Assembly (NCBI GenBank): GCA_023460395.1
Contig: JAEWQB010000015.1
Span: 38,722 to 102,721, forward strand
Reading direction: 5' to 3'
Source: Pseudomonadota bacterium
Lineage (GTDB): Bacteria > Desulfobacterota > Desulfovibrionia > Desulfovibrionales > Desulfovibrionaceae
Length of the DNA stretch: 64,000 bases
Shown: in pieces, positions 34,573-43,886 of the stretch
Numbering within the stretch: position 1 is the first letter of the stretch
Layout of the letters: every line of letters starts with the position of its first letter
Program-made: the position numbers and the translations under genes
Notes under the pieces: generated by a model
The model's input: the letters and a program-made list of their open reading frames with translations, nothing else
What the model was told of the DNA's origin: nothing
Database searches by the model: none

Positions 34573-35277
34573 TCAGTTCCCCGTCATGGTATTCAATAGC
34601 GTGTTCATACACTGCTGTGCGGTTTGCAGCGTATCTGATGTGCCGGCATGCGTGCGCATGTCTTCCGGTGCCTGTACGAATGCCGTTTGTGGAACTAATT
34701 CATCCCCGCAATGGGTAATGAGCAGTTCCATATTTTCCGGCAGGGTTTCCAAGTGGAATTGCAGACCGACAATGCGATCTCTGGCGACAAATGCCTGATG
34801 GGCACAGCCGTCGCTTTCAGCCGCCCATGTGGCTCCGGGCGGAATGGTGAAGGTTTCCCCGTGCCAATGAAAAGCCGGGAATTTTTTGGGAAAATTCACA
34901 AACTGTGAAGTTGTTTTCCCTCCCGGTGTAATACGCACCGGGTGCCAACCGATCTCCCGGCTGGGGCACCGGGTAACATGCCCGCCAAGCACCTCCGCCA
35001 GCAATTGCGCCCCCAAACACACGCCAAGGATAGGCAGCCGGGTTCGCACCGCCTCGCGCAGGTAGGCTTTTTCTTCCTGTAGCCAAGGCAGAATAGCGGC
35101 GTCATGAACGCTCATGGGACCGCCCATAACCGCCAGCAAGTCTATGGCGTCTGGCTGCGGCAGGCTCTCGCCCGCAAAAATACGCGTGCGGGTGAGAGTG
35201 TGGCCTCCTTTTTCCGCATAAACGGCTATGGCTCCCGGACCTTCAAACGGCACGTGCTCTATGGTGTGGATACGCAT
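34573..35277 (-). CDS. Stand-alone class I glutamine amidotransferase (GMP-synthase-like)
   Basis: A 234-residue class I amidotransferase domain of the COG0518 type. The nucleophile Cys is in LGVCLGAQLLAE, the catalytic His-Glu pair in LQFHLET, and the segment GWHPVRIT and FHWHGETFTIP are usual for this family. There is no attached synthetase domain, so it either supplies ammonia to a partner or hydrolyses a gamma-glutamyl amide directly, as PuuD does. The start at 35277 has GGGAGAG upstream. It lies 241 bases downstream of the oxidoreductase that carries a fused copy of the same kind of domain. Confidence 0.82.
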   Translation of the reverse strand: MRIHTIEHVPFEGPGAIAVYAEKGGHTLTRTRIFAGESLPQPDAIDLLAVMGGPMSVHDAAILPWLQEEKAYLREAVRTRLPILGVCLGAQLLAEVLGGHVTRCPSREIGWHPVRITPGGKTTSQFVNFPKKFPAFHWHGETFTIPPGATWAAESDGCAHQAFVARDRIVGLQFHLETLPENMELLITHCGDELVPQTAFVQAPEDMRTHAGTSDTLQTAQQCMNTLLNTMTGN

Positions 35278-35472
35278 GGATTCTCTCCCTTGCATGCAAA
35301 TGGTGACGGGTTTACCCGATTGCATATTTCATATCTGCCCTCTCCGCCACTGCCACTGAGGAGGAGATATGTGAAAGCAAATTATGCTATAAAAAACATA
35401 ACCATATGCCGATAAATACCTGCCCCGGCGCGGCCTCTTTTCTTTTTCCCACACGGCAGACGAATCAAGTTC

Positions 35473-35492
35473 CATGCCAAACCAATGGCATG
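35473..35492. repeat. CATGCCA-N6-TGGCATG inverted repeat
   Basis: A perfect 7-bp dyad (arms 35473-35479 and 35486-35492) sits in the 241-base spacer between the oxidoreductase stop and the amidotransferase start. It has the form of an operator for a dimeric regulator; it has no T run to be a terminator. The rest of the spacer is AT-rich around 35380-35420 and may hold a promoter for the two downstream genes. Confidence 0.35.
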
Positions 35493-35518
35493 CATGTCGT
35501 CGCCCGAAAAATGCTGGC

Positions 35519-38515
35519 CTAGCGCATACGCTGCCGGACCTGCTGCAACCAGTTTTCAGCCACCGTGCGACAAAAATAGCCGGAAGCCTCCACTAACAGC
35601 GGCAGCGCGGCCTGCATATCACGGAAGAAAGCGTCGTCAAACTGCGTGGCGTAAGACGCGTATGCGGCGATACCGCCCTTGCGGAACAATGTTGTCCACG
35701 CTTCCGCCACAGCGGAGTCCGCCTCCAGATGAAACTGAAACCCGTAAGAGCACGCCCCCACGCGAAAACATTGGTTGGCGCACGCGTTGCCTGTGATCAG
35801 AAGAGCGGCCCCCTCTGGCAAAGAAAAACTGTCTTCATGAAACTCCATCAGCCGGGGCGGAGCGGTAATGCCCGCGAAAAGCGGGTCTGCCACGCCCTCT
35901 TGCGTGAGACTGAGTTGCGTGTAGCCAAATTCCAACGCGGGCATGGTGTAGACACTTCCCCCGTAGGCACGGGCCAGCAGTTGGCAACCGAGACAAATGC
36001 CCGCCACGGGTTTACCGGCGGCATCAAAAGCTCGCATCAGGTCCAGCAAGGGCAGGAAATGGGGAAAGCCTTCATCGTCTGTGGCGTGCTGCGGCCCCCC
36101 CAGAACCACCAACCCGTCCCACCCGTCCGGGGATACCGGCAGCGGGTCCGGCGCGGCACCATAGACACGCACGGTGGTTACCGCCGCGCCTGCCCGGCAG
36201 AGTGCTTTTTGAAAGTTGGCCCCCGGAGCCTCATCCGCGTGCTGAACAACGACAATACGGGGCTGTGGCGAAGTCGTGCCCAAGACGTATCCGCCTCCCG
36301 GCTGTTGGCCTGACCTTGATGCGGGCTGGCCCGATTGGCCCGATTGGCCCGATTGGCCCAATTGGCCCAATTGGCATGTCGGCTGGTGGGTTGACCGTTC
36401 TGTCACCGTTTCTGCCGAACCATTTGCCGAGTGCCGCGCCGAATGCACAGGGTGCGCGGGCCCATCCACGTCAACCTTGTAGGCGGGGTGGGGCGGACAA
36501 GCCGCGTCCATATGCAGAGCCGGGTTTGGAAAACTATGCACGCCACCGGGAACAGCACACGCCGAGAACGGCTCCACAGCCACACACGTTTCGTAATAGG
36601 GCGTCCCATTACCCACCTTACTTGCGAGATCCCGCGTGAGCGCATTAAGCCCGTGCCCGGCCTTAAGCCATCCGCCGCGCTCCGCCACCAGCACGTCCCT
36701 ACGCTGGTTCGCGTGGGTACGCAGCGTGGCGGCAATACGCCCCACAGCACTGCGCACGGTTATAGGACTACCATCCGCAAGGCTCAGCCGCTCCGCTTCA
36801 GACACTGCCAAAAACACCTCCGGCAACGGAGTGTGGTCCGCGAGCGTCCGCTCAGAGCAGATATATCCATGCGGGGCGATGGTAAGGAGCCGATACGGGT
36901 ACTCCGGGGAAGAGGCCAGAAGCGAAGAAGAATCAAACTCCGTCATAAACCGGAACTTCCCGGACGGCGTGGAAAAAGTTTTGTCCGCATAGGGCACCAT
37001 GGGCGCTTCACACCGGAACGCCTGCCGCTTCAGTTCTGCCATGTCGCACCCCTGCGCTCTGGCAGGTGCGCAAAGGTCAAAAAGCCAGTCATCCACACTG
37101 CGCCGGAACCGCTCCGCAAAGGGGAAACGGGCCGCAAGCTCATACAGCATCTGAAACTCTGACCGGCATTCCCCCACCGGATCAATGGCCCGGTTGACCG
37201 CTCCCAGATAGTTGTGTCCGTAACTTGCCATGACGTCATCTTCTTCCAGAAAGGTCGTGGCAGGCAAAAACACGTGCGCATAGTCGGCGGTATCGTCCAT
37301 GAAATGCCCGGAATAAACCACAAACTCCGCGTGGCTGAAGGCTTCCGCCACCTTGCCGGAATTGGCAGCCATGCAAATGGGATTCGACGCGGTGACAACG
37401 ATCATACGAATGGACGGATCTTGCGCTTCCAGAATGGCCTTGCCAATGGTGGGCAGAGGCAGCGCCCTCCGGGGGGGATTTAACTGATCTCCCCAATATT
37501 GCTGATCGTATGGCCCGTACTCCTCGAAGCCTTGGCTCACCCCCCCGCCGGGTACACCGATATTCCCCGAAATGGCCCCCAGCGCGTCTATGGCCCGCAG
37601 CGAGTAGTGGGCGTGCTCATGCCTGTGTAACCCCCAGCCCATAAGCATGGAGGTGGGCCGCCGGTGCATCAGGGTGTCTGCCAGAAGCCGGGCGTCCGCA
37701 ACGGGCACGTCGCAGAAGCCGCACAGCTCCTCCACGCTAAATCTATCTAAAATCCGCAAATATTCCTGTGCGCCTTCGCTATGGCGCTCCATAAACTCCC
37801 GGTCTTCCGCCCCGGCAGCAAGAATACACTTGGCGGCAGCCATAGCCAAAAACCCGTCCGTTCCCGCCTTGGGCATAATGTGATGGTCAGCCAGCGGAAC
37901 TGATTTGCTCTGTGCCGGGTCCACAAGAATAACCGTGCCACCGCGTTTACGGATATCACGGATGATGGGCACCAGACTGATATTGGTAGATGCGGGGTTA
38001 CGTGCCCACAACACCATGGAATTGCTGTTGTAATGGTCAAGCGGATCGTGCGAGACACGTTCCCCGAAGTCCAGATTTTGCGAAGCCTGCCCCGTTCCCC
38101 CGCACAGAGAGCCGCACGTTGTGGTAACGCCCCCGAACAGATTGAAAAAGTAACGGTTCAGCAATTTCAATCCTGTCCGCTCACCGTAGCCCTGATAATA
38201 AAGAATGGCTTCGGTTCCAGATTCGTCACGCACCGTGCGCATCTGGGCGGCTATATGATCTAACGCCTCGTCCCAGCTAACCCGTTTCCATGGGTCTTTC
38301 CGGCTGGCACGCATAAGGGGGTGGGTAATGCGCTCCGGGCTGTACACCCGCTGCACATACCGCGCGGCTTTGACACACGCCTTGCCGCGGGTGAGCGGAT
38401 GGTCGGGATCTCCGGCAAGTCGCACAAGCCTGCCGTCTTCCACAGTAGCCACAAGCCCGCAGGTATTGGCGCAATCGCGGGTGCAGGTGGTAACAATGCG
38501 CGTGCGTTCACTCAT
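35519..38515 (-). CDS. Molybdopterin oxidoreductase fused to a class I glutamine amidotransferase
   Basis: A 998-residue fusion. Residues 1-690 form a DMSO-reductase-family enzyme: a 4Fe-4S motif C11-X3-C15-X3-C19-X27-C47, the molybdopterin domains, a probable Mo ligand Cys138 in CGSLCGGTG, and the C-terminal dinucleotide-binding domain. There is no Tat signal (it begins MSERTRIVTTC), so it is cytoplasmic. A Gln/Gly/Ser linker with LGQ/SGQ repeats follows. Residues about 753-998 are an amidotransferase domain with nucleophile Cys841 (GICLGCQ) and His929/Glu931 (FQFHLE). The start at 38515 has GGAGG upstream and overlaps the radical SAM stop by 8 bases. The reaction is unknown; coupling of amide hydrolysis or ammonia channelling to a molybdenum redox step is inferred from the fusion alone. 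Confidence 0.88.
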   Translation of the reverse strand: MSERTRIVTTCTRDCANTCGLVATVEDGRLVRLAGDPDHPLTRGKACVKAARYVQRVYSPERITHPLMRASRKDPWKRVSWDEALDHIAAQMRTVRDESGTEAILYYQGYGERTGLKLLNRYFFNLFGGVTTTCGSLCGGTGQASQNLDFGERVSHDPLDHYNSNSMVLWARNPASTNISLVPIIRDIRKRGGTVILVDPAQSKSVPLADHHIMPKAGTDGFLAMAAAKCILAAGAEDREFMERHSEGAQEYLRILDRFSVEELCGFCDVPVADARLLADTLMHRRPTSMLMGWGLHRHEHAHYSLRAIDALGAISGNIGVPGGGVSQGFEEYGPYDQQYWGDQLNPPRRALPLPTIGKAILEAQDPSIRMIVVTASNPICMAANSGKVAEAFSHAEFVVYSGHFMDDTADYAHVFLPATTFLEEDDVMASYGHNYLGAVNRAIDPVGECRSEFQMLYELAARFPFAERFRRSVDDWLFDLCAPARAQGCDMAELKRQAFRCEAPMVPYADKTFSTPSGKFRFMTEFDSSSLLASSPEYPYRLLTIAPHGYICSERTLADHTPLPEVFLAVSEAERLSLADGSPITVRSAVGRIAATLRTHANQRRDVLVAERGGWLKAGHGLNALTRDLASKVGNGTPYYETCVAVEPFSACAVPGGVHSFPNPALHMDAACPPHPAYKVDVDGPAHPVHSARHSANGSAETVTERSTHQPTCQLGQLGQSGQSGQSGQPASRSGQQPGGGYVLGTTSPQPRIVVVQHADEAPGANFQKALCRAGAAVTTVRVYGAAPDPLPVSPDGWDGLVVLGGPQHATDDEGFPHFLPLLDLMRAFDAAGKPVAGICLGCQLLARAYGGSVYTMPALEFGYTQLSLTQEGVADPLFAGITAPPRLMEFHEDSFSLPEGAALLITGNACANQCFRVGACSYGFQFHLEADSAVAEAWTTLFRKGGIAAYASYATQFDDAFFRDMQAALPLLVEASGYFCRTVAENWLQQVRQRMR
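36328..36372. repeat. Five 9-bp tandem repeats in the fusion linker
   Basis: Three units of GGCCCGATT followed by two of GGCCCAATT, exactly in tandem and in frame, encoding the SGQ and LGQ triplets of the linker. The unit number could vary by slippage without breaking the reading frame. Confidence 0.9.
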
Positions 38516-39488
38516 GAGTAACAGCCTCCGGGAGTTCGATGGCACAGCGCTCCGTATCACACGGAGCCGCACGGCGTAGGGCCAAACACCCCCCCTGACA
38601 ACGCCGCATGAAGTCTTTGCAATCCAAACAGGAAGCCGAAACGTTCTCTAGCCGCATGGGGCGGACCATCTGAGCGAAATGCCAGCGCAACGCGTCCTGA
38701 TCGGCAAAACGGGTTACATCCGGCACGCGCACGCCATGCAGCGGAAGGCAGTACGATGCGGAGAGATTGGGATGAATGTCAATTGACGGATGACAGATGC
38801 CCGTGAATTTAGCGGAAACGCGTTCCAGATATTGCCTGTCTTCGTTCCGCACGTCGCAGAAACGAACGCTGCAATCCAACCCGGTGCGAACCCCCATCGC
38901 CTCGCATTCTTTAACAAAATGGACGAGAGACGCCATAATCTCCCGCGTTTCGTCCAACGAAACGTACGTATTGGCACAGTCTGCGGCGGGCCGGGAAATG
39001 TCGTACCGAATGGCACGCACGGCGTAGCGTTCTGCCCCTTGGAGTAGATAGTCGTACCGGGGCGTCTGCCGTGAAAAATTTTTGGAAAACGTCAAGCGCA
39101 CGCGCAAGGCCGCCAACGCATCCAAATTCGCGTGCAAGCGTTCCCACTGACCAGCCCCGTATGTCTGCGGCTCGTTATAGTTCACCACCACGTTGGCAAC
39201 ATGGGGTGCCAACCGGGAAGCTAATCCTTCCGGGAACAGACCGTTGGTAAAAAGAACAGGTGAGATACCCGCCATGGCGGTTTGTTCCAGCATTTCCGGC
39301 AGCCGAGGGTGCAGGGTGGGCTCTCCCCCGATGAAGGCTACCGAGGGGACATTGGCCTGTGCCATCCAGCCCAGCAGTCGCTCAAACGTTTCTTTGTCCA
39401 TATCGCCCGGAAATTCGTCCCGAAGCTGGCGGGCAAAGCAATAGGGGCAATCAAGGTTGCAGCGGTAGGTTACAAAAATATTCATCAT
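38508..39488 (-). CDS. Radical SAM protein with SPASM-like C-terminus
   Basis: A 326-residue radical SAM enzyme. The cluster motif CNLDCPYC is at residues 10-17, followed by FIGGEPTLHP. The C-terminal third carries many cysteines (CHPSIDIHP, SASYCLPLHG, CLDCKDFMRRCQGGC), as in SPASM/twitch proteins that bind auxiliary 4Fe-4S clusters and modify peptides or mature partner enzymes. The start is taken at the MMNIFVTYRCN pair of ATGs (39488); ribosome sites are poor both here and at the in-frame ATG at 39527. It overlaps the molybdoenzyme gene by 8 bases, so it may mature or act on that enzyme's substrate. Confidence 0.83.
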   Translation of the reverse strand: MMNIFVTYRCNLDCPYCFARQLRDEFPGDMDKETFERLLGWMAQANVPSVAFIGGEPTLHPRLPEMLEQTAMAGISPVLFTNGLFPEGLASRLAPHVANVVVNYNEPQTYGAGQWERLHANLDALAALRVRLTFSKNFSRQTPRYDYLLQGAERYAVRAIRYDISRPAADCANTYVSLDETREIMASLVHFVKECEAMGVRTGLDCSVRFCDVRNEDRQYLERVSAKFTGICHPSIDIHPNLSASYCLPLHGVRVPDVTRFADQDALRWHFAQMVRPMRLENVSASCLDCKDFMRRCQGGCLALRRAAPCDTERCAIELPEAVTHE

Positions 39489-39594
39489 AGTGCGGGGCGG
39501 CGGTATACGCCAAATTGAATAACACATCAGAAACCGGTCGGCACGTTGTGGCAGCGCGTGGTAATTTCGCGCGGCTTGGAACCTTCCACCCGCG

Positions 39595-40746
39595 CTACGT
39601 GCGCAACAGAGAAAGACCCGACTGCGCGTGAAACGCGAGGAGCCTGCCCGAATCGCATAAGGTCAGTGCCATGGATGCCCCCTGCCGCAGATCGTGAGCC
39701 GCGCCACTATCCACCAGCAACCGCAACTTCCAGTCCGCATCTCCCACGGTGAGCGCCGATTGCAGGCCAAGCGGCTCAATATCCATCAGAGAACCACGGA
39801 ACACCGCGTCTTCTTCCGGTAACGCAAGGCGCAGATTTTCCGGGCGAATACCCAGCTCAAAAGTTTCTCCAGCGGGAATGGTTCTGAGGTGCGGTGGCAC
39901 AGGCAGAGTCGTCCCCGCCACCTGCACGCCCTCTGCCGCAATACACGCGGGGAGCAGCGTTATTTGCGGAGAACCGACAAACAAAGCCACTTCGCGGTCC
40001 ACAGGATGATCGTATAGCTCCTGTGGTGTGGCCTCCTGCACTACCCGCCCTTCGCGCAGCATGATGATGGTATCCGCCACAGCCATGGCCTCGGTAAAAT
40101 CCGGCGTGGCCATAAGAAACGTATTGCCTTGCTCCCGCTGCAACCGCTTTAATTCCGCGCGCAACTCAACACGCAATTTAGCATCCAAACTGGAAAGTGG
40201 CTCATCCAGCAGAAAAAGCTGCGGCGTGCGAATGAGGGCGCGGCCCAAGGCCACGCGCTGGCGCTCGCCGCCACTCATAGTCTTGGGCAGGCGGGTAAGC
40301 ACGTGAGTAATGCGCAATGTGGCAGCGAGAGACGTGACCCTGTTTTCTATTTCCCGCCGGTCCGTTCCCCGAATCCGTAGAGAACTGGCAATATTTTCAA
40401 ACCCGCTCTTATTGGGATACAGGGCCAGATTATCAAAGATCATGGCAATATCCCGGTCTTTGGGTTCCAGTCCCTGCGCGTCAATGCCGTGCAGGGTAAT
40501 ATCCCCTTCATCCGGTTTTTCCAGACCGGCGATCATGCGCAGGGTCGTTGTCTTACCCGCCCCTGCCGGGCCTAAAATAACAGTGAACGCCCCACGAGGC
40601 AGGGCAAACTCCACGTGATCCAGCGCAGCTTTAGCTCCGAACCGTTTACTGAGTCTGGATACCGCGAGGGCATACGCTGCGGCGGCAGCATTTTCTGGGT
40701 CTAAAACAGGACGCTGAGGCGGACAGGGGCTGTGCGATGTGGTCAT
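39595..40746 (-). CDS. ABC importer ATPase with altered Q- and H-loops
   Basis: A 383-residue CUT1/MalK-like ATPase with a C-terminal TOBE-type domain. Walker A (GPAGAGKT), signature (MSGGE) and Walker B (LFLLDEP) are intact, but the Q-loop Gln is replaced (MIFDNLALYP) and the H-loop His is replaced by Pro (LMATPDFTEA where VTHDQ.EA is normal). The partner ATPase has the opposite defect. I start it at 40746, 10 bases after the partner's stop; the frame is open upstream inside the partner. It belongs to the importer encoded at 39.6-45.5 kb. Confidence 0.85.
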   Translation of the reverse strand: MTTSHSPCPPQRPVLDPENAAAAAYALAVSRLSKRFGAKAALDHVEFALPRGAFTVILGPAGAGKTTTLRMIAGLEKPDEGDITLHGIDAQGLEPKDRDIAMIFDNLALYPNKSGFENIASSLRIRGTDRREIENRVTSLAATLRITHVLTRLPKTMSGGERQRVALGRALIRTPQLFLLDEPLSSLDAKLRVELRAELKRLQREQGNTFLMATPDFTEAMAVADTIIMLREGRVVQEATPQELYDHPVDREVALFVGSPQITLLPACIAAEGVQVAGTTLPVPPHLRTIPAGETFELGIRPENLRLALPEEDAVFRGSLMDIEPLGLQSALTVGDADWKLRLLVDSGAAHDLRQGASMALTLCDSGRLLAFHAQSGLSLLRT

Positions 40747-40756
40747 GACATGCTCG

Positions 40757-41884
40757 TTATGAATGCAGAATAGACGTTCTGAGATTGGTGGTTCCGTCAA
40801 AAAAGGTCAGGGCGTCTGTCGGAATGACAATACCCACGGCATCCCCTTCACAGATACCAAACGAAGCGGGGCAAACAACTTTAACAGTTTGTTCTCCCAC
40901 GGCGACAGTGAGCACGGCGTCGTGCCCACGTGGTTCCGTAAGTACAAGTCTGCCATCTACAGAACCTTGTCCGGGAGCGCATACACTAAGCCGTTCCGGG
41001 CGCATGCCCATTACGTAAGGAAGTTCCCCCGGAAAATCTTCCGGCATCCCGGCGGCGGGGATAATATCCTCCACGCGCCCCACGGGAAGAGCAAGAGCAT
41101 CGGAATGAAACCGCAAGCTATTGCCCACTACGGAAAAATGCCCAGAAAGCAGATTCATAGCGGGAGAACCAAGAAATCCCGCCACATACACATGCCCCGG
41201 CCTTTCACAAATTTCACGGGTGTGTGCTACTTGCAAAATGCGTCCGCCATTCATAACCGCAATGCGGTCCGCCAACGAAAGCGCTTCCACCTGATCGTGC
41301 GTCACGTAAATAATCGTCAGCCCGATCTCGTGTTGCAACCGGCGCAGTTCCTGCCGCATAGCCAGCCGCGCCGCTGTCTCCAGATTGGAAAGCGGTTCGT
41401 CCAGCAATAAAATGGAAGGACGCGTAACCAGCGTGCGACCAATAGCCACCCGTTGCAGTTCTGAGCCGCCCAGTTCCCTCGCGGGCACATCCAGCCTGTC
41501 AGCCATGCCCAGCAGCTCGGCAACCTCGCCCACTGCGCGGGCGATTTCGGCTTTCGGTGTTTTGCGCACCTCCAGCCCGAAGGCCAGATTGCCGCGCACC
41601 GTCATGGACGTGAACACCGCGTAATCTTGAAATACCAACCCCACATTGCGCTTGCCTGCGGGAATATGGCTTACGGGCACGCCATCAATACATATTTCCC
41701 CAGAAGTGGGCGTTTCCAGCCCCACTATCATATTAAGCGTCGTGGACTTTCCGCACCCGGAAGAACCAAGCAGAGCTATCGTTTCTCCGGCTGCAACACT
41801 CAGGTTTATGTTGTCCACGGCGAGAACATCGCCATTGTCATATTGCTTGGTGAGATTCACCAATTCCAGCTTGGGCGTACTCAT
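40757..41884 (-). CDS. ABC importer ATPase with altered signature motif
   Basis: A 375-residue CUT1/MalK-like ATPase with a C-terminal regulatory domain. Walker A (GSSGCGKS), Q-loop (LVFQDYAVF), Walker B (ILLLDEPLSNLE) and H-loop (YVTHDQVEA) are normal, whereas the signature reads LGGSE in place of LSGGQ. Together with the neighbour it would form a heterodimer with one normal and one crippled ATP site. Two ATPases, two permeases and a large solute-binding protein is the make-up of the rhizobial glycerol importer GlpSTPQV. It overlaps the permease gene by 4 bases. Confidence 0.87.
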   Translation of the reverse strand: MSTPKLELVNLTKQYDNGDVLAVDNINLSVAAGETIALLGSSGCGKSTTLNMIVGLETPTSGEICIDGVPVSHIPAGKRNVGLVFQDYAVFTSMTVRGNLAFGLEVRKTPKAEIARAVGEVAELLGMADRLDVPARELGGSELQRVAIGRTLVTRPSILLLDEPLSNLETAARLAMRQELRRLQHEIGLTIIYVTHDQVEALSLADRIAVMNGGRILQVAHTREICERPGHVYVAGFLGSPAMNLLSGHFSVVGNSLRFHSDALALPVGRVEDIIPAAGMPEDFPGELPYVMGMRPERLSVCAPGQGSVDGRLVLTEPRGHDAVLTVAVGEQTVKVVCPASFGICEGDAVGIVIPTDALTFFDGTTNLRTSILHS

Positions 41885-42741
41885 TGCTTAATCGCTCCAA
41901 AGGTCATGCCACGCGCTAGGTGAGATTGAATAAGATAGCCCACGATAACGAGCGGGACCATTGCTAGAACAGCCAGTGCGGCCTGCACACCGTACAAAGT
42001 GCCCGCCGTGGCGGTAACGTATTTAGCCAGTTGCACGGGAATGGTGCTGACACTGCTGTACGAAAGCACCAGCGCAAACATAAATTCCGACCAGTTAAGA
42101 ATGAACACAAACATGGTAGTGGCAAACAGTCCCCCCTTAATGAGTGGAATGGTTACCGCAAGATGCGCCATGATGCGTGAACGACCATCCAGCATGGCGG
42201 CCTCTTCGATTTCACGGGGCAGGTCATCCACAAAGCTTTTCAGCATCCACGTGGAAAACGGCAACGTAACCGCCACGTAGATGGCGATAAGCCCCGTGTA
42301 GCTGTCGATGAGGTTAATGGTGGAGAACATGATCACAAAAGGCACGGCAATGGCGGCGGGCGGGAACATGCGGCCCGAAAGAATAACCAGCGGGGTCGAT
42401 TTGCTCCCGTTGCCGTATCGGGAAATGCCAATGGCCGAAAATAAACCGATGGTCACGGAAATCGTGGTAGCGAGGACCGTGGCAAGGATGGACCCGAAAA
42501 CCGCTTTAGTGGCGGATTGGCTAACGCCCCCCACCCCGTATTCCCGGATGGCGTCCGGGTCGAACAGCGTCTGGAAGTTAATAAGCGTCGGTTCCGAGGG
42601 AATCCATATGGCGGGCGATGCGTTCCAGTCCGTAGGGGGTTTAATGGCGGTCATGACAATCCAGAACACGGGAAACAAGACCACCACCAGCGCCATTGCC
42701 ATAATGACTGTCTGCACAAGAGAGAGCGGTTTGTTTGGCAT
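41881..42741 (-). CDS. ABC importer permease (inner membrane)
   Basis: A 286-residue MalG-type permease with six hydrophobic segments. The EAA loop that contacts the ATPases is seen as EIEEAAMLDGRSRIMAHLAVTIPL. The first residues form a signal-anchor helix (VVVLFPVFWIVMTAIKPP). It overlaps the ATPase gene by 4 bases and touches the other permease gene (stop and start share one base), so the transporter is one translational unit. Confidence 0.9.
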   Translation of the reverse strand: MPNKPLSLVQTVIMAMALVVVLFPVFWIVMTAIKPPTDWNASPAIWIPSEPTLINFQTLFDPDAIREYGVGGVSQSATKAVFGSILATVLATTISVTIGLFSAIGISRYGNGSKSTPLVILSGRMFPPAAIAVPFVIMFSTINLIDSYTGLIAIYVAVTLPFSTWMLKSFVDDLPREIEEAAMLDGRSRIMAHLAVTIPLIKGGLFATTMFVFILNWSEFMFALVLSYSSVSTIPVQLAKYVTATAGTLYGVQAALAVLAMVPLVIVGYLIQSHLARGMTFGAIKQ

Positions 42742-43679
42742 CAGCGGCCTCCATCCAGCAGTTGATCTCGCACGGGGGCAAGCAGCAGGTGCACCAGAGC
42801 CAACGAGGCTATGAGAATAAGAAACGCGGCAGCCGCACCATACGCGAGTTGAAAGTCGTTGAACGCCAGCTTGTAAATATACAGGCTTATGGTTTCTGTG
42901 GCGGAACCGGGACCGCCACGGGTAAGCATGAACACCTCGTCAAACAGCTTGATGATCTCCATGGAGCGGATGACAAAGGCGACGATGATTACCGGTTTGA
43001 GCATGGGCAAAATAACGCGCCAAAATACCTGCCGGGGGCTGGCTCCTAAAATAACGGCGGCGCGGATGGGATTCTCCGGCACGGAGTTCAGCCCGGAAAG
43101 CAGGATAAGAAAAAACAACGGCGTCCAGTGCCACACCTCGGTGATGATGACCGCCGTGATAGCAAAAGGCGCACTGCGGAACCACTCCACGCTGGCGGTA
43201 GGGCCGAACGCAAATTCCAGAATCTGGTTAACCGGCCCGTTGGACTGAAAAAGCATCCAGAAGATGTATCCCACCACCACGGGCAGAATCATCATCGGGG
43301 TAAGAAAAGCGGAAAACAGCAGCGATTTGCCTCGGAATTCCCGTAAAAAAAGCACCGCCAGCCCAAGACCAAAAGCAAACTCCAAGGACAGACAGATAAT
43401 AGAAATAAGCGCGGTACGAAGGACCGCGTATAAAAACCGCGTGTCGTAGACCAACAGCTCGCTGTAATTTTCAAATCCCACAAACGAGGCATCAAGCAAT
43501 GAGCCTCTGGTGGGCGACCAGTCGGTGAAACTCATATACAGCGCCACCAGCAAGGGGAGCACCAGCACCAGCAGCGAGACTACCTGACCGGGTAGTGTCA
43601 TGGCCCGACCTATGCCCACGATGGAACGCCGTCCACGTGCGGCGCGGGGGGGAGAAGTGGAAGCAAGGGAATCGTTCAC
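42741..43679 (-). CDS. ABC importer permease (inner membrane), GTG start
   Basis: A 312-residue MalF/UgpA-type permease with six hydrophobic segments and the EAA loop (NPIRAAVILGASPRQVFWRVILPMLKPV). I place the start at the GTG at 43679, with GAGG about 8 bases upstream, giving VNDSLAST as N-terminus; there is no suitable ATG before the first membrane helix, and upstream in-frame sequence overlaps the hairpin behind the solute-binding protein gene and is unlike the family. Confidence 0.87.
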   Translation of the reverse strand: MNDSLASTSPPRAARGRRSIVGIGRAMTLPGQVVSLLVLVLPLLVALYMSFTDWSPTRGSLLDASFVGFENYSELLVYDTRFLYAVLRTALISIICLSLEFAFGLGLAVLFLREFRGKSLLFSAFLTPMMILPVVVGYIFWMLFQSNGPVNQILEFAFGPTASVEWFRSAPFAITAVIITEVWHWTPLFFLILLSGLNSVPENPIRAAVILGASPRQVFWRVILPMLKPVIIVAFVIRSMEIIKLFDEVFMLTRGGPGSATETISLYIYKLAFNDFQLAYGAAAAFLILIASLALVHLLLAPVRDQLLDGGR

Positions 43680-43839
43680 GGAAAGTACCTCGCCGCAAAC
43701 CGCCTGTTGGCATAATGCGGTTTTGCAGCTCTGCCGGGCGGAGGAAAATTGGTATTTTCCCCGGACGGGAGAGCCTGTTTTACAGGTATGCCCTGTAGTA
43801 TTGAGAATATACGCTGCGTGGAAATTCCGTTCCGCAAAT

Positions 43840-43866
43840 CGGCGGCCCCGAACGGCGGGGCCGCCG
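43840..43866 (-). other. Strong hairpin between solute-binding protein and permease genes
   Basis: A perfect 11-bp GC-rich stem (arms 43840-43850 and 43856-43866, loop of five) starts 20 bases after the solute-binding protein stop. There is no T run on the downstream side. Such stems commonly protect the binding-protein mRNA from 3' decay so that it is made in excess over the permeases. Confidence 0.65.
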
Positions 43867-43886
43867 GAATCCACAGAGCTACAGCG

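Noticed and set aside
36328..36372. Possible CRISPR array
   Set aside because: Nine-base units without spacers, in frame inside a gene; it is a tandem repeat. No CRISPR array was seen in the window.
35519..38515. Selenocysteine in the molybdoenzyme
   Set aside because: The frame has no in-frame TGA; the ligand region has Cys.
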